A stretch of 64,000 nucleotides of DNA from Tumebacillus_A lipolyticus (GTDB lineage Bacteria > Bacillota > Bacilli > Tumebacillales > Tumebacillaceae): NCBI RefSeq assembly GCF_042682745.1, contig NZ_JBHUIO010000002.1, positions 1,054,001-1,118,000 of the forward strand, given 5' to 3'. The notes under the pieces are model-generated. The model made no database searches and was not told where the DNA came from. It saw only the letters and a list, made by a program, of their open reading frames with translations. The position numbers and the translations under genes are program-made. This document shows, one piece after another, positions 39,234 through 46,872 of the stretch (positions within the stretch are counted from its first letter, which is position 1; the number at the start of each line of letters is the position of its first letter).

Positions 39234-39779
39234 CTATCCGGCGATCTTCACATGATATTTCAAATTATCGAACAACCGGTCAAAATCGGTCGCAGAATCC
39301 ATTAATAGTACGTTACCATCTCCGCCCACCAACACATACTCGGGGACTTTTCGAATATAGTAATTTTCAAAAATTTCATCAGATCGCAACAAATGGATTC
39401 CTCCCGGAAGTTCAAACGACGGCCCATCAGCATCGGTTCCTGTGATCACAATGATGCGCAAACTTTTCATGCTCGTCGCTAGTACGGATAGCTCCGGCAG
39501 TACTCGCTTACATACATTGCATGACTCACGGACAAATAGCAACATAGTTGGTCTTCCTTGAAGATCTGACAGCTTAATCAGGTTGCCATGCTGATCTTTT
39601 TCCCGAAACATCGGTGCCTGTTGGCCAATGCCTATTTTCAAATACTCAACTTCGGGTTGAATGAGTCGAAAGCGATTGAGAAAGCCAGCCACCAACTTAG
39701 CAAGGAAGTAGATCACCACCATCTGAGCGATCATAAATACCCATAACAGGATTATTGAAATTGTTACAAACGTATCCAT
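39234..39779 (-). CDS. Membrane-anchored thioredoxin-like protein (TlpA/MauD type)
   Basis: 181 residues. One N-terminal membrane helix (about 5-30) precedes a redoxin domain starting at IGQQAPMF, with the CxxC pair in RESCNVCKRVLPELS near residue 90. The domain would face outside, acting as a thiol-disulfide exchange protein like MauD, which works with MauE in maturing the disulfide-rich small subunit of methylamine dehydrogenase. Its ATG follows directly on the TAG of the MauE-like gene, and it is last in a five-gene operon with a cysteine-rich peptide. The partner is inferred: it probably forms or reshuffles disulfides in that peptide. A second redoxin opens the operon. Confidence 0.85.
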   Translation of the reverse strand: MDTFVTISIILLWVFMIAQMVVIYFLAKLVAGFLNRFRLIQPEVEYLKIGIGQQAPMFREKDQHGNLIKLSDLQGRPTMLLFVRESCNVCKRVLPELSVLATSMKSLRIIVITGTDADGPSFELPGGIHLLRSDEIFENYYIRKVPEYVLVGGDGNVLLMDSATDFDRLFDNLKYHVKIAG

Positions 39780-40379
39780 CTAACCCCTCCTCACCATTTC
39801 CAACATCCCCTTATTCATTTCATCCATCCGCCTCCATACCTCATACAGTTTCATCGCAGTTGTACAGGTCATCAGTGTAAGTAATGCAACGAGATGGAGT
39901 TGTAGCACTTGGATCGACAGAACCTCCGACCATTCAGCACCTGCCAATACAGCATCCAAACAGCCGAGCGACACAGGAACTGTGATCAACCATCCTGATA
40001 CGAAGGCTAGTAAAACATTTCGCACAACTAGACTCCAAGACAGATGGTGATCGCCCATCACACCGCCGCAACCGCAAGAGATCTCACGCCTTCCACGCCA
40101 CATATTCACGCTGATCGCAGTTGCATACAACAGCAAGAGTACGGTCACTATTCCAAGCGCTGCCTGTCGAAACAGCCCCAGTAAAAGTAGTACGCTGACG
40201 AGGAGTTGAAACCATACATCCACCTTGGCAAATACACTCGCCATCCTGCTGGGCAAAATCTTATATGCCATGATGATTCCAGTGTGTTCCTCCAGCTTCT
40301 TAAAGTTCGACCAACCTGTACTCATGAAGATCATTCCGATCACCACAGACCCATAAAACGCAATTTCCTCCATCTTCAC
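39780..40379 (-). CDS. MauE/DoxX-type redox membrane protein
   Basis: 199 residues with four or five membrane helices. The family signature SCGCGG followed by SWSLVVRNVLLAF (about residues 100-125) is present. MauE-family proteins are integral membrane partners of MauD-like thioredoxins and supply or remove electrons during disulfide formation. The gene overlaps the ABC transporter by 4 bases (ATGA) and abuts the following redoxin gene, so translation is coupled. No methylamine dehydrogenase genes are present, so the target is something else, most simply the six-cysteine peptide of the same operon. Confidence 0.85.
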   Translation of the reverse strand: MKMEEIAFYGSVVIGMIFMSTGWSNFKKLEEHTGIIMAYKILPSRMASVFAKVDVWFQLLVSVLLLLGLFRQAALGIVTVLLLLYATAISVNMWRGRREISCGCGGVMGDHHLSWSLVVRNVLLAFVSGWLITVPVSLGCLDAVLAGAEWSEVLSIQVLQLHLVALLTLMTCTTAMKLYEVWRRMDEMNKGMLEMVRRG

Positions 40380-42190
40380 ACCTCCACATAGTCCTGTTTA
40401 TCCGTAAACCACTGTGCTTGCATACGATACATCCGTGCATATTCACCATCAAGCATAGTCAACTCAAGATGTGTCCCCATCTCAGCCACTCTGCCGTCTT
40501 TCATCACGATGATTCGGTCAGCCATTCTGGCAGCGGCCATTCGGTGAGAAATGAAGATCGTAGTTTTGTTTTGCGTCAACTGTTGAAACTGTCGGAACAC
40601 TTCCATTTCCGCATCTGGGTCGAGCGCAGCCGTTGGCTCGTCGAGCACCATGATCTGCCCGCTCGCGAACATCGCCCGAGCCAATGCGATTTTTTGCCAT
40701 TGCCCACCTGACAAGTCTTCTCCGTCTGCCAAAAATCGCCCCAGCATGGTGTCGTACCCTTTTTCAAAACGCTGCACAAACGAAGCCGCACCGGTCTGCA
40801 CAGATGCGGCTTCCATACGCTCACTCTCAGAGATTTTCTCAATATCTCCAAATACGATATTCTCACGAATCGTATAAGCGTACTTCATAAAATCTTGGAA
40901 AATGACCGTAATGTTTTTGTAAATCTCCTGATTCGCCAATTCGTCACTGGGAGATTGATCGAAGTAAATCTGCCCACCCGAAACGGGATATAAACCCATC
41001 AAACATTTGACTAGAGTGGTCTTCCCCGATCCATTTTCACCTACGATCGCCACCTTCTCCCCTGCGTGAATCATAAATGATACCTCTCGCAACGTATCCC
41101 GCTCACTGTTTACATAGCGGTATGATACATTGTCGAAGCAAATCCCCTGCTCTAAAGGAACGGGAAATGGGCGTGTTCCTTTCTGTTTGTCATGTCCAGG
41201 AACCTCATATTCAAGAAATCGGAAAAAGTCCCCAATAAACAATGATTCCTGATAAATCGAGGCAAACAGTCCGGCAGTCTGATTAATCGCACCTTGTGTG
41301 CCCTGGACGGCTTGACCAACAGCGACAAAGTCTCCGATCTTCAAAGAGGTCGTCCGAATCAGCCAGACAATGATCCCGGCCGCCCCTCCATAAAACAGTG
41401 CAGTCACCGCATCTAGGCCAATATTAGCAGAATGCTGTCTTCGGGAAAGTTTGATGACTTCCTTTATATTCTTTATATACTTTTCAGACCATCGCCTGCG
41501 CAGATGCTCGCCCAACGAAAACAATCTAATTTCTTTCGCAGACTGACGATCCCATAACAAACTAGCCGTATATTTCGCATCCCTTGCCATCGGCGTTTGC
41601 TGGTAAATTAAATGAAACCGTTCGACCCCAAACTTCGACTGGACAAGCAAAATCGGCACGGCAGCCAAACTGCTAAGCAGGACCAAGCTCCAGTGAATAC
41701 TGAACAAGAATGTCAAATAGGAAAATAAGGTAATTAATGACTTCCCAATTAGAAAAAGATTACTCACCGGAGAAAGGAAACGTGTTCCCTGATTCCCACT
41801 GATGCGGTTAAGATGATGATAAAAGTCCGGCAAATCAAAATATGTAAGTGGAACAGAAATCGTTTTTCCAATCATTGCATTCTGCAGGTGATGATCCAAG
41901 CGAAACTCAAACGTCTGGTCGATCAAACGTTGCACATTTTGCAACAACGAAGCGCTAACGGTAATGGCGAACTGCAGAATTAACAGCCACAATGCCTGCG
42001 AATAGGCTTGTGGCTGATATTGTATCAAACCTGCCACAGTGTTGATCAGTTCTTTCATCACCCACAGCGTAGCAATAGGAACTATTCCGAGTAGCATCAT
42101 GAACAGCACCGAAGCAGTTACCCACATCTTCCCATGCTGCCACACAAAGCGCATCGCTTTCCCTAAATCGGTAAATAGTATCGTCATCAC
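40376..42190 (-). CDS. ABC exporter, fused membrane and ATPase domains
   Basis: 604 residues. A six-helix exporter domain fills about 1-320, then an ATPase with Walker A GENGSGKTTLVK (near 390), signature LSGGQWQKIALARA (near 500), Walker B IMVLDEPTAALD and H-loop ISHRM. Length and layout match half-size peptide and lantibiotic exporters that act as homodimers. There is no N-terminal C39 peptidase, so leader removal would need another protease. Start codon GTG 42,190 or ATG 42,187; no strong ribosome-binding site is visible. It lies directly downstream of the peptide gene, its probable cargo. Confidence 0.93.
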   Translation of the reverse strand: MMTILFTDLGKAMRFVWQHGKMWVTASVLFMMLLGIVPIATLWVMKELINTVAGLIQYQPQAYSQALWLLILQFAITVSASLLQNVQRLIDQTFEFRLDHHLQNAMIGKTISVPLTYFDLPDFYHHLNRISGNQGTRFLSPVSNLFLIGKSLITLFSYLTFLFSIHWSLVLLSSLAAVPILLVQSKFGVERFHLIYQQTPMARDAKYTASLLWDRQSAKEIRLFSLGEHLRRRWSEKYIKNIKEVIKLSRRQHSANIGLDAVTALFYGGAAGIIVWLIRTTSLKIGDFVAVGQAVQGTQGAINQTAGLFASIYQESLFIGDFFRFLEYEVPGHDKQKGTRPFPVPLEQGICFDNVSYRYVNSERDTLREVSFMIHAGEKVAIVGENGSGKTTLVKCLMGLYPVSGGQIYFDQSPSDELANQEIYKNITVIFQDFMKYAYTIRENIVFGDIEKISESERMEAASVQTGAASFVQRFEKGYDTMLGRFLADGEDLSGGQWQKIALARAMFASGQIMVLDEPTAALDPDAEMEVFRQFQQLTQNKTTIFISHRMAAARMADRIIVMKDGRVAEMGTHLELTMLDGEYARMYRMQAQWFTDKQDYVEV

Positions 42191-42210
42191 CTACTCGTAT
42201 ATGATGAAGA

Positions 42211-42241
42211 GAGGAAACCACCAAAATGATGGCCTCCTCTT
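42211..42241 (-). promoter_or_regulatory. Hairpin between the peptide gene and the ABC exporter gene
   Basis: AGAGGA / TCCTCT arms with inner GCCA-type pairing and no good T-run. Such a stem could lower exporter expression or protect the upstream peptide message. Confidence 0.4.
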
Positions 42242-42251
42242 ACCACAAATA

Positions 42252-42458
42252 TTACTGGCCTGGCAGACAACACATGCCTTGATCCACTTTAGAGCAGACA
42301 GTCCCTACAACTTCGTCACGTCCTACCAAGAATTTTCGACCACGTGATCCAGATAGGCTGTTGCAGTAGGAATCATAGTAGCATTCCATGTTGTATTCCA
42401 CTCGGTCGCATCTAGCTTCAGGTTGTATACCGAGCATCTTCGAGAGTTTTTCAAGCAT
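42252..42458 (-). CDS. Six-cysteine secreted-peptide precursor (peptide 1)
   Basis: 68 residues from the ATG at 42,458. This start is chosen because AAAGGAGGTGA, a full match to the ribosomal anti-Shine-Dalgarno, ends five bases before it. Cysteines are at 17, 26, 32, 55, 63 and 64. The N-terminus carries SKMLGI at residues 6-11 and lacks a classical signal peptide; the middle has ECYYDSYC; the end is GMCCLPGQ. The operon also encodes an ABC exporter and redox proteins, so I infer a ribosomal peptide exported by the ABC protein and matured by disulfide formation, perhaps a bacteriocin or signal. No known family is recognised. The same start spacing and SKM motif occur in the peptide at 45,338. 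Confidence 0.75.
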   Translation of the reverse strand: MLEKLSKMLGIQPEARCDRVEYNMECYYDSYCNSLSGSRGRKFLVGRDEVVGTVCSKVDQGMCCLPGQ

Positions 42459-42487
42459 TTCTTTCACCTCCTTTCAATGGAGAAATA

Positions 42488-43006
42488 CTACGGGAGTCTC
42501 CATAAATGCGAACTGATGTATTTTCGAGCCCCTTTGACCTCTACAACCTTTCCATCAGCTTCTACCACTATAAACGTAGGGGAGGACACAATGCCCATCT
42601 GTCGGCGAACAGAATCTGAAAGACGAAGCTGAGGCACCGTTGCACCATATCTTTCCGTAAATATCTGATACTCCTCGTCGTCCCCTGTCACCAAGCAAAT
42701 GAACGGAACAGTGTGCTCCCCTCCGTGAAAGTACAAGACTTCCTCCAACTGTTTAAAACAGGACGAACAGGCTGGCGAAATAACCATGAACACAGCTCTT
42801 CTTCGTTGCAAGTTCTTCGGAAGATTCACATACCTCTCAAACATTTGCCCTAATAAGACCGGCTGTTCCTCCTTGCCGTCGTTCGAGTTCATTACATTCC
42901 TTGGTAAAAACGAAAGTTCATACTTCAAGATACGAAGCAGCCGTCCATTCATCCATAGCCATGCAATAGCTGCTAGTGCAAAAGCAACCATTAAATATTC
43001 TAACAT
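42488..43006 (-). CDS. Membrane-anchored thioredoxin-like protein, first gene of the peptide operon
   Basis: 172 residues. The N-terminal helix (about 3-20) is followed by a basic segment and a thioredoxin-fold domain with CxxC in SPACSSCFKQLEE near residue 82 and a cis-proline region at SSPTFIVVEADG near 145. It is a predicted thiol-disulfide oxidoreductase on the outer face of the membrane. The ATG at 43,006 follows GAGGTGGAG. It is the first gene after the operon promoter and 30 bases ahead of the peptide gene. It resembles the redoxin at 39,234 in layout but not closely in sequence. Confidence 0.82.
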   Translation of the reverse strand: MLEYLMVAFALAAIAWLWMNGRLLRILKYELSFLPRNVMNSNDGKEEQPVLLGQMFERYVNLPKNLQRRRAVFMVISPACSSCFKQLEEVLYFHGGEHTVPFICLVTGDDEEYQIFTERYGATVPQLRLSDSVRRQMGIVSSPTFIVVEADGKVVEVKGARKYISSHLWRLP

Positions 43007-43087
43007 TCTCCACCTCGCAATGAATGATCAGCTAGATTTCTAGAAGTTCATTGCATTTATAAATGATAATACTTTATAACATTTTTT

Positions 43088-43116
43088 ATTATAACTCTAT
43101 TTTCATTCAAAATCAA
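43088..43116 (-). promoter_or_regulatory. Sigma-A promoter of the peptide/ABC/redox operon
   Basis: TTGATT, 17 bases, TATAAT on the minus strand in a very A+T-rich stretch, about 75 bases before the first start codon. Confidence 0.7.
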
Positions 43117-43179
43117 TATTTATATAAAAATCTGTTCTGTTTTTATTTTTATACATATGAAAATATAGTGGAAGTAGGC

Positions 43180-43677
43180 ACATCCTCAGTCATTCGGGAA
43201 TCCATTCGTCCAGTCTCTGGAGTGTGCCATTCATCAAATCTGCAATTCCACACGCTACGTATCCGCCAAGGATTTGAAGAAGGTATCAGCGGATCTAAAA
43301 CCGATCTACACAGCAGCGACCGAAGAGATGGCGTGAGCCGAGTTGGATCAGTTCGAGGTGAAATGGTACAAATAATACCCCTGACCGTCCGTTCTTGGCG
43401 AGCGAAATGGGAGGAACTCTCTACCTTTTTCAAGTACTCTCCCGAGATCCGCAAGATCATTTACACCACCAATATCATCGAAAGTTATCACCGCCAACTG
43501 CGTAAGGCGACCAAAAGCAAAAGCATCTTTCCCAGCGACGAGTCACTGCTCAAGATGCTTTATCTGGCCACGATGGATGTCGTACGCAAATGGACGGTAC
43601 GGGTGCAGCACTGGGGCCAAACCCTCCCACAGCTCGCCATCCACTTCCCGGATCGTGTTGATCTCGAACTTCAATAG
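43180..43677 (+). pseudogene. IS256-family transposase remnant
   Basis: The C-terminal third of a mutator-type (IS256) transposase is clear: WEELSTFFKYSPEIRKIIY, TTNIIESYHRQLRK, then FPSDESLLKMLYLATMD and QLAIHFPDRVDL. Upstream of about 43,390 the homologous codons (for example KDLKKV, ADLKPIYTAATEEMA) continue only with frame changes, and the N-terminal half with the first catalytic Asp is absent. The right terminal repeat is intact; the left end is lost. Confidence 0.85.
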
Positions 43678-43692
43678 TTACGAATTTCGGTA

Positions 43693-43718
43693 GTTTACAC
43701 AAAATTATTGACAGACTC
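43693..43718. repeat. Right terminal inverted repeat of the IS256-family remnant
   Basis: Ends ...ACAAAATTATTGACAGACTC, the usual IS256-type terminus, 16 bases after the transposase stop. No matching left repeat is seen. Confidence 0.6.
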
Positions 43719-44015
43719 CAAATGCGACACGGCTTACACCCTGATCCTCCAGTTGTATGATGTACCTCTGGTCATCTTTTAAATGATTCACAGTCATGAT
43801 GAAGTGCACCAACTCCCCTTCGTACGCCTACATTACCCATCCTTTCTCATCCTGAAACGACACTTGGGTAGGCAAAGTTTCCTTTGCGACAACCTCCGTT
43901 TCATTCATGAATGTCTCATAGCTGATGAGCACGGCAATACAGACCACCAAGGCTCCGATTGACACGTTTCTCTTGAGATTTGACGTGACAACTCCTCTTT
44001 TCCTTATTACAAGTG
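43719..44015 (-). pseudogene. Broken gene for a membrane-anchored protein, cut by the IS256 remnant
   Basis: A minus-strand frame with one membrane helix (NVSIGALVVCIAVLISY) continues through VAKETLPTQVSFQDEKGW to an in-frame TAG near 43,830. The frame resumes as AYEGELVHFIMTVNHLKDD... until it meets the IS end at 43,718. No clear start codon. Function not recognised. Confidence 0.5.
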
Positions 44016-44086
44016 CGAACTCCGGAAAGGTACATGTTAAAAATTTTAAAAATCCAAGTTTTCACGCCTAATATCTTTGTAAAAAA

Positions 44087-44116
44087 CACCGCCCACACAT
44101 GTTTTCGCGGGCGGTG
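44087..44116 (-). terminator. Terminator of sigK
   Basis: CACCGCCC / GGGCGGTG stem followed by TTTTTT on the minus strand, 25 bases beyond the sigK stop codon. Confidence 0.85.
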
Positions 44117-44141
44117 ACAACTATCTGATTCGTTTTATGGG

Positions 44142-44843
44142 TCAATCCTCACGCTTCGGCCGCAGCTCATGCAGCAGCTTCGTCAGTGCCCGCTTTTCAA
44201 TCCGCGACACATACGAACGCGAAATCCCCAGCTCCTCCGCGATCTCACGCTGGGTCTTCTCCTCCCCGTCTGGCAGTCCGAAACGTCCGCGAATCACCTC
44301 TTGCTCTCGCTCGTCAAGGAGGTTCATCCGAGAGTAGATCTTCATCTTCTCCAGCTTCAATTGAACTTCGTCGATCACATCGTCGGTGTCGGTACCGAGG
44401 ACATCGATCAGCGTGATTTCGTTGCCCTCCTTGTCCGTGCCGATCGGATCGTGCAAAGAAACATCTTTGCGCGTCTTTTTCAGCGACCTTAGGTGCATGA
44501 GGATTTCATTCTCGATACAACGAGCCGCATACGTCGCCAACTTCGTCCCTTTGTTGACCGAATAGCTTTCGATCGCTTTGATCAACCCGATCGTGCCGAT
44601 CGAGATCAAGTCTTCGCTGTCTTCTCCGGTGTTTTCGAACTTTTTGACGATGTGGGCGACTAGACGCAAATTGTGTTCCACAAGCACGTTGCGTGCATTT
44701 TCATCTCCGTCAGCCATCCGCAGCAGATTCTTTCGCTCATCCTCTTCCGAAAGGGGTTGCGGGAACGCATTATTCTTGATGTACGATACGAAGAGCGTAA
44801 TCTCCCTCAACAACAACGCAACCGCAGTCAAAAACCCAGGCAT
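44142..44843 (-). CDS. sigK: Sporulation sigma factor SigK, intact
   Basis: 233 residues from the ATG at 44,843, chosen for GGGAGGTGA eight bases upstream. The short hydrophobic pro-sequence (MPGFLTAVALLLREITLFV) precedes KNNAFPQPLS, as in B. subtilis pro-SigK. Region 2 (LRLVAHIVKKFENTGEDSEDLISIGTIG-type) and region 4 helix-turn-helix (TQREIAEELGISRSYVSRIEKRAL) are complete. It directs late mother-cell transcription after cleavage of the pro-sequence. The skin-junction codons (KEGNEITLIDVL) are uninterrupted, so no excision is needed. A displaced copy of the 3' half lies 6.3 kb away next to a dead recombinase. CATATATT at 44,903-44,910 could be a SigE/SigK-type -10 box. Confidence 0.97.
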   Translation of the reverse strand: MPGFLTAVALLLREITLFVSYIKNNAFPQPLSEEDERKNLLRMADGDENARNVLVEHNLRLVAHIVKKFENTGEDSEDLISIGTIGLIKAIESYSVNKGTKLATYAARCIENEILMHLRSLKKTRKDVSLHDPIGTDKEGNEITLIDVLGTDTDDVIDEVQLKLEKMKIYSRMNLLDEREQEVIRGRFGLPDGEEKTQREIAEELGISRSYVSRIEKRALTKLLHELRPKRED

Positions 44844-44869
44844 CAGTCTGTCACCTCCCACTTAGGTTC

Positions 44870-45337
44870 ACCGATTCCGCTTCCGCTCGGCGAGTGTGAT
44901 TCAATATATGTGAGGGTGCTCGTTCACTGTGCCTGTACTTGGTGCATCAAAGCTGAAGAAAGCTCATTCTTCCCCCAACTCTATTGGAAGAACTCATCTT
45001 CGACGCTCTCTCTGACGAAGTGGTTGCTAAGGGTACGTCTCACCGAAACGGGAGCATGCACAAACTGACATCCCCCATCCGCGACTACTCACCACATGCA
45101 CATCTTAAATTACGCGAGGACTGCTACCGCATGTGTAAGGAGTGTAACCCTGATGCGAATCGATGAACTGCTGGCTATTATTTGTCCCCTCTTGTCAAAT
45201 TCAAACTTGCCATTGGCATCTGTCTACATACATAGAATTCGAGCTATTAAGGCGAATGTACGAAAAGATACGTGGAAAAGAAATAAGCCGCTCTGGATTC
45301 GAAACGAATCGCAGAACGACTTCACCAATTTGCATCA
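44870..45337. other. Spacer upstream of sigK with a possible gene fragment
   Basis: A plus-strand open stretch at 44,984-45,166 (TTG start, ELIFDALSDEVVAKG ... YRMCKECNPDANR) has a protein-like composition but no ribosome-binding site. It may be a gene remnant. I do not recognise it. Confidence 0.25.
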
Positions 45338-45514
45338 TCAGTACGAGCAAAGACAGTGCATTAATTCGCAACCACGATATGAGTCACAATAATATGTTGC
45401 AGTATAACCCCAATTGGAGCACTCCTCAACATCGTAGGCACAATACGAATACGGAAATTCCGGTGCAACAACGGAATCAGTTACACCAATCATTTTCGAA
45501 AAAAAATTGGACAT
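45338..45514 (-). CDS. Six-cysteine secreted-peptide precursor (peptide 2)
   Basis: 58 residues from the ATG at 45,514. It is placed by AAAGGAGGTGA ending five bases upstream, exactly the arrangement of the peptide at 42,252. Cysteines are at 25, 32, 43, 49, 54 and 56. The N-terminus has SKMIGV at residues 6-11, the same positions as SKMLGI in peptide 1. The C-terminal part is tyrosine- and cysteine-rich (TYYCDSYRGCELMHCLC). The two appear to share a leader and differ in the mature part. It lies outside the operon, upstream of sigK, so exporter and redox proteins would act in trans. The upstream region is extremely A+T-rich. Confidence 0.7.
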   Translation of the reverse strand: MSNFFSKMIGVTDSVVAPEFPYSYCAYDVEECSNWGYTATYYCDSYRGCELMHCLCSY

Positions 45515-45539
45515 CACAGTCACCTCCTTTTTATGTAAT

Positions 45540-45840
45540 TATTTTATAATAATTATTATATTATTTCAAGTTAAAATTTAAAAACAATACGAGTGTCATA
45601 TTGATTGCACAGATTTTGAACGATCTGTCTCAAAGATGGGAATATCGCTAGAACTTCTTTACAGACTCCATGATATCCGCCAAGAAGCTCCTCAAACTGT
45701 ACCCGTTGAAGCTTCTAATCAGCGGAAACTTGAAATCCTAGATGGTCGGTCCGACAAAAGATGCATGACTTGTCCTGAGCGAAATTGCTCGCCTTGAAGA
45801 GCTTAATGATTTAAAATCGTAATAACTAATATCAAAAAAG
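45540..45840. other. Spacer with degenerate coding-like sequence
   Basis: A plus-strand frame from about 45,604 to 45,822 (IAQILNDLSQRWEYR ... LSEIARLEELNDLKS) is interrupted by three in-frame stops. It looks like a worn gene of unknown kind. Confidence 0.25.
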
Positions 45841-45854
45841 GAGATCCTTTTCTT

Positions 45855-46277
45855 ATGCAGAAGAAAATTCCCAAATTACTCCTAACACTTCCGTTGGTCG
45901 CTCTCTTAACAGGTTGCGGTTCCTCTGCTCCTCCTGATGTCGAGATTCATGTTCAACAGCAACCGATTCCTGTTGTCCAAGGCTCCTATTGCTGGTCAGA
46001 CAAATGTGTCGATAAAATTGACTACGTAAGTTTGCTGAAGGAAACCAACTACAACACACCTACTGTATCTACAGGCTCAAAACTTTCCTTCGACTTTGCC
46101 GCTCAGCCGAAGAAAGATGTTGCACTCCATCTGGTTCAGAATCATGAACTTACAGAAGTAGATATTCAGCAGAACTCGTTCACAGTTCCAAAACAGACTG
46201 GTACGTATCTTTATGTTCTAAGCGGCAGGTGGAATCAGGGAAGCTCCGATTATGTGTTCCAAATCAAAGTTCAATAA
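45855..46277 (+). CDS. Small predicted lipoprotein
   Basis: 140 residues. A signal peptide ends in the lipobox LLTGCG, so the mature protein should carry a lipid on Cys 20 or so and sit on the outer face of the membrane. Two further cysteines lie in SYCWSDKCVDK. The remainder (SKLSFDFAAQPKK ... LSGRWNQGSSDYVFQIKVQ) looks like a beta-sandwich. The ribosome-binding site is AAGGAGA, about ten bases from the ATG. It is transcribed alone, in the accessory region. No specific function is recognised. Confidence 0.8.
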   Translation: MQKKIPKLLLTLPLVALLTGCGSSAPPDVEIHVQQQPIPVVQGSYCWSDKCVDKIDYVSLLKETNYNTPTVSTGSKLSFDFAAQPKKDVALHLVQNHELTEVDIQQNSFTVPKQTGTYLYVLSGRWNQGSSDYVFQIKVQ

Positions 46278-46279
46278 GC

Positions 46280-46417
46280 AAAGGCTACTCTCTTGCAATC
46301 TTTGCTTATCAAAGTCTTGGTGACTTTGAGAGTGCGCTATAGCGGTTTCAAAACGATGCAATCGACTCCTACTACCTGATGACTCAAGGGGGATTTAATA
46401 ATGAAGGTAAGGATTAG
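46280..46417 (+). pseudogene. C-terminal remnant of a Rap-type TPR regulator
   Basis: In one frame the sequence reads LAIFAYQSLGDFESAL, a TAG stop, then RFQNDAIDSYYLMTQGGF and NEGKD before TAG. This is the helix-turn-helix pattern of a TPR repeat and the usual end of Rap/NprR-type proteins. The N-terminal part is absent; the lipoprotein stop is two bases upstream. Confidence 0.6.
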
Positions 46418-46487
46418 TGCCGTTGTTTTGTTGCTTGCATTAGGATTTTTCACACAGTCAATCGACACTGCTTCTGTCGCGATCTGA
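46401..46487 (+). CDS. Phr-like secreted signalling peptide
   Basis: 28 residues: a basic start (MKVRIS), a hydrophobic run (AVVLLLALGFF) and a short polar tail (TQSIDTASVAI). The gene overlaps the end of the TPR remnant by 17 bases in another frame, the classical rap-phr arrangement, and has AGGGGGAT as a ribosome-binding site. A terminator follows. Phr peptides are exported, trimmed to 5-7 residues, re-imported and bind their TPR partner. Here the partner gene is broken, so the peptide is either an orphan acting on another regulator or a relic. Confidence 0.5.
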   Translation: MKVRISAVVLLLALGFFTQSIDTASVAI

Positions 46488-46531
46488 GATACTCCCGATC
46501 CGCACAGAATGAGCAAGCTTTTTAACTAATC

Positions 46532-46552
46532 GCACCTTCGAGGTGCATTTTT
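46532..46552 (+). terminator. Terminator after the Phr-like gene
   Basis: GCACCT-TCG-AGGTGC followed by ATTTTTAT on the plus strand. Confidence 0.75.
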
Positions 46553-46686
46553 ATGTGGATCATGATGGAAATCAATAGGGATAACTGTCTCAAATTTGAT
46601 TCCAAAATCATTAGGAAAAATGCTCTTGAAGAGCCCAGCACCTATTTTATCCTCCCCCCTGCTCGCAGGGTCTTCCTTCCACCCAA

Positions 46687-46722
46687 AAAGCCTGAGTTTG
46701 GTTGATACCGAACTCAGGCTTT
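46687..46722. terminator. Second hairpin terminator, usable in both directions
   Basis: 12-bp stem AAAGCCTGAGTT / AACTCAGGCTTT flanked by A-rich and T-rich sequence. Confidence 0.7.
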
Positions 46723-46829
46723 TATCTGCGATCTTTAATGCCACCTTCACCATTTTCATCCTCACGATTGGGAAACCGCTCTATCATTCCAATCTTTGCT
46801 CGACCCTTCCGAAATCATTTCAACAAATC

Positions 46830-46858
46830 TTGTAAAACAATTGGAGTCTCGCTATAAT
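46830..46858 (+). promoter_or_regulatory. Sigma-A promoter of the drug-exporter gene and its leader
   Basis: TTGTAA, 17 bases, TATAAT on the plus strand. Transcription would start near 46,865, giving a leader of about 130 bases. Confidence 0.7.
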
Positions 46859-46872
46859 CGTAGAAATATCTC

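Larger units (their letters stand above)
38041..44430. mobile_element. Proposed remnant of a skin-like integrative element at sigK
   Basis: Bounded by two directly repeated sigK segments: the junction in the fragment at 38,102-38,112 and the same codons in intact sigK at 44,416-44,430, about 6.3 kb apart. Between them lie the broken recombinase, an A+T-richer peptide/ABC/redox operon, and an IS256 remnant. An element that carries a replacement sigK 3' end would leave exactly this arrangement. Duplication of sigK by another route is possible. Confidence 0.45.
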
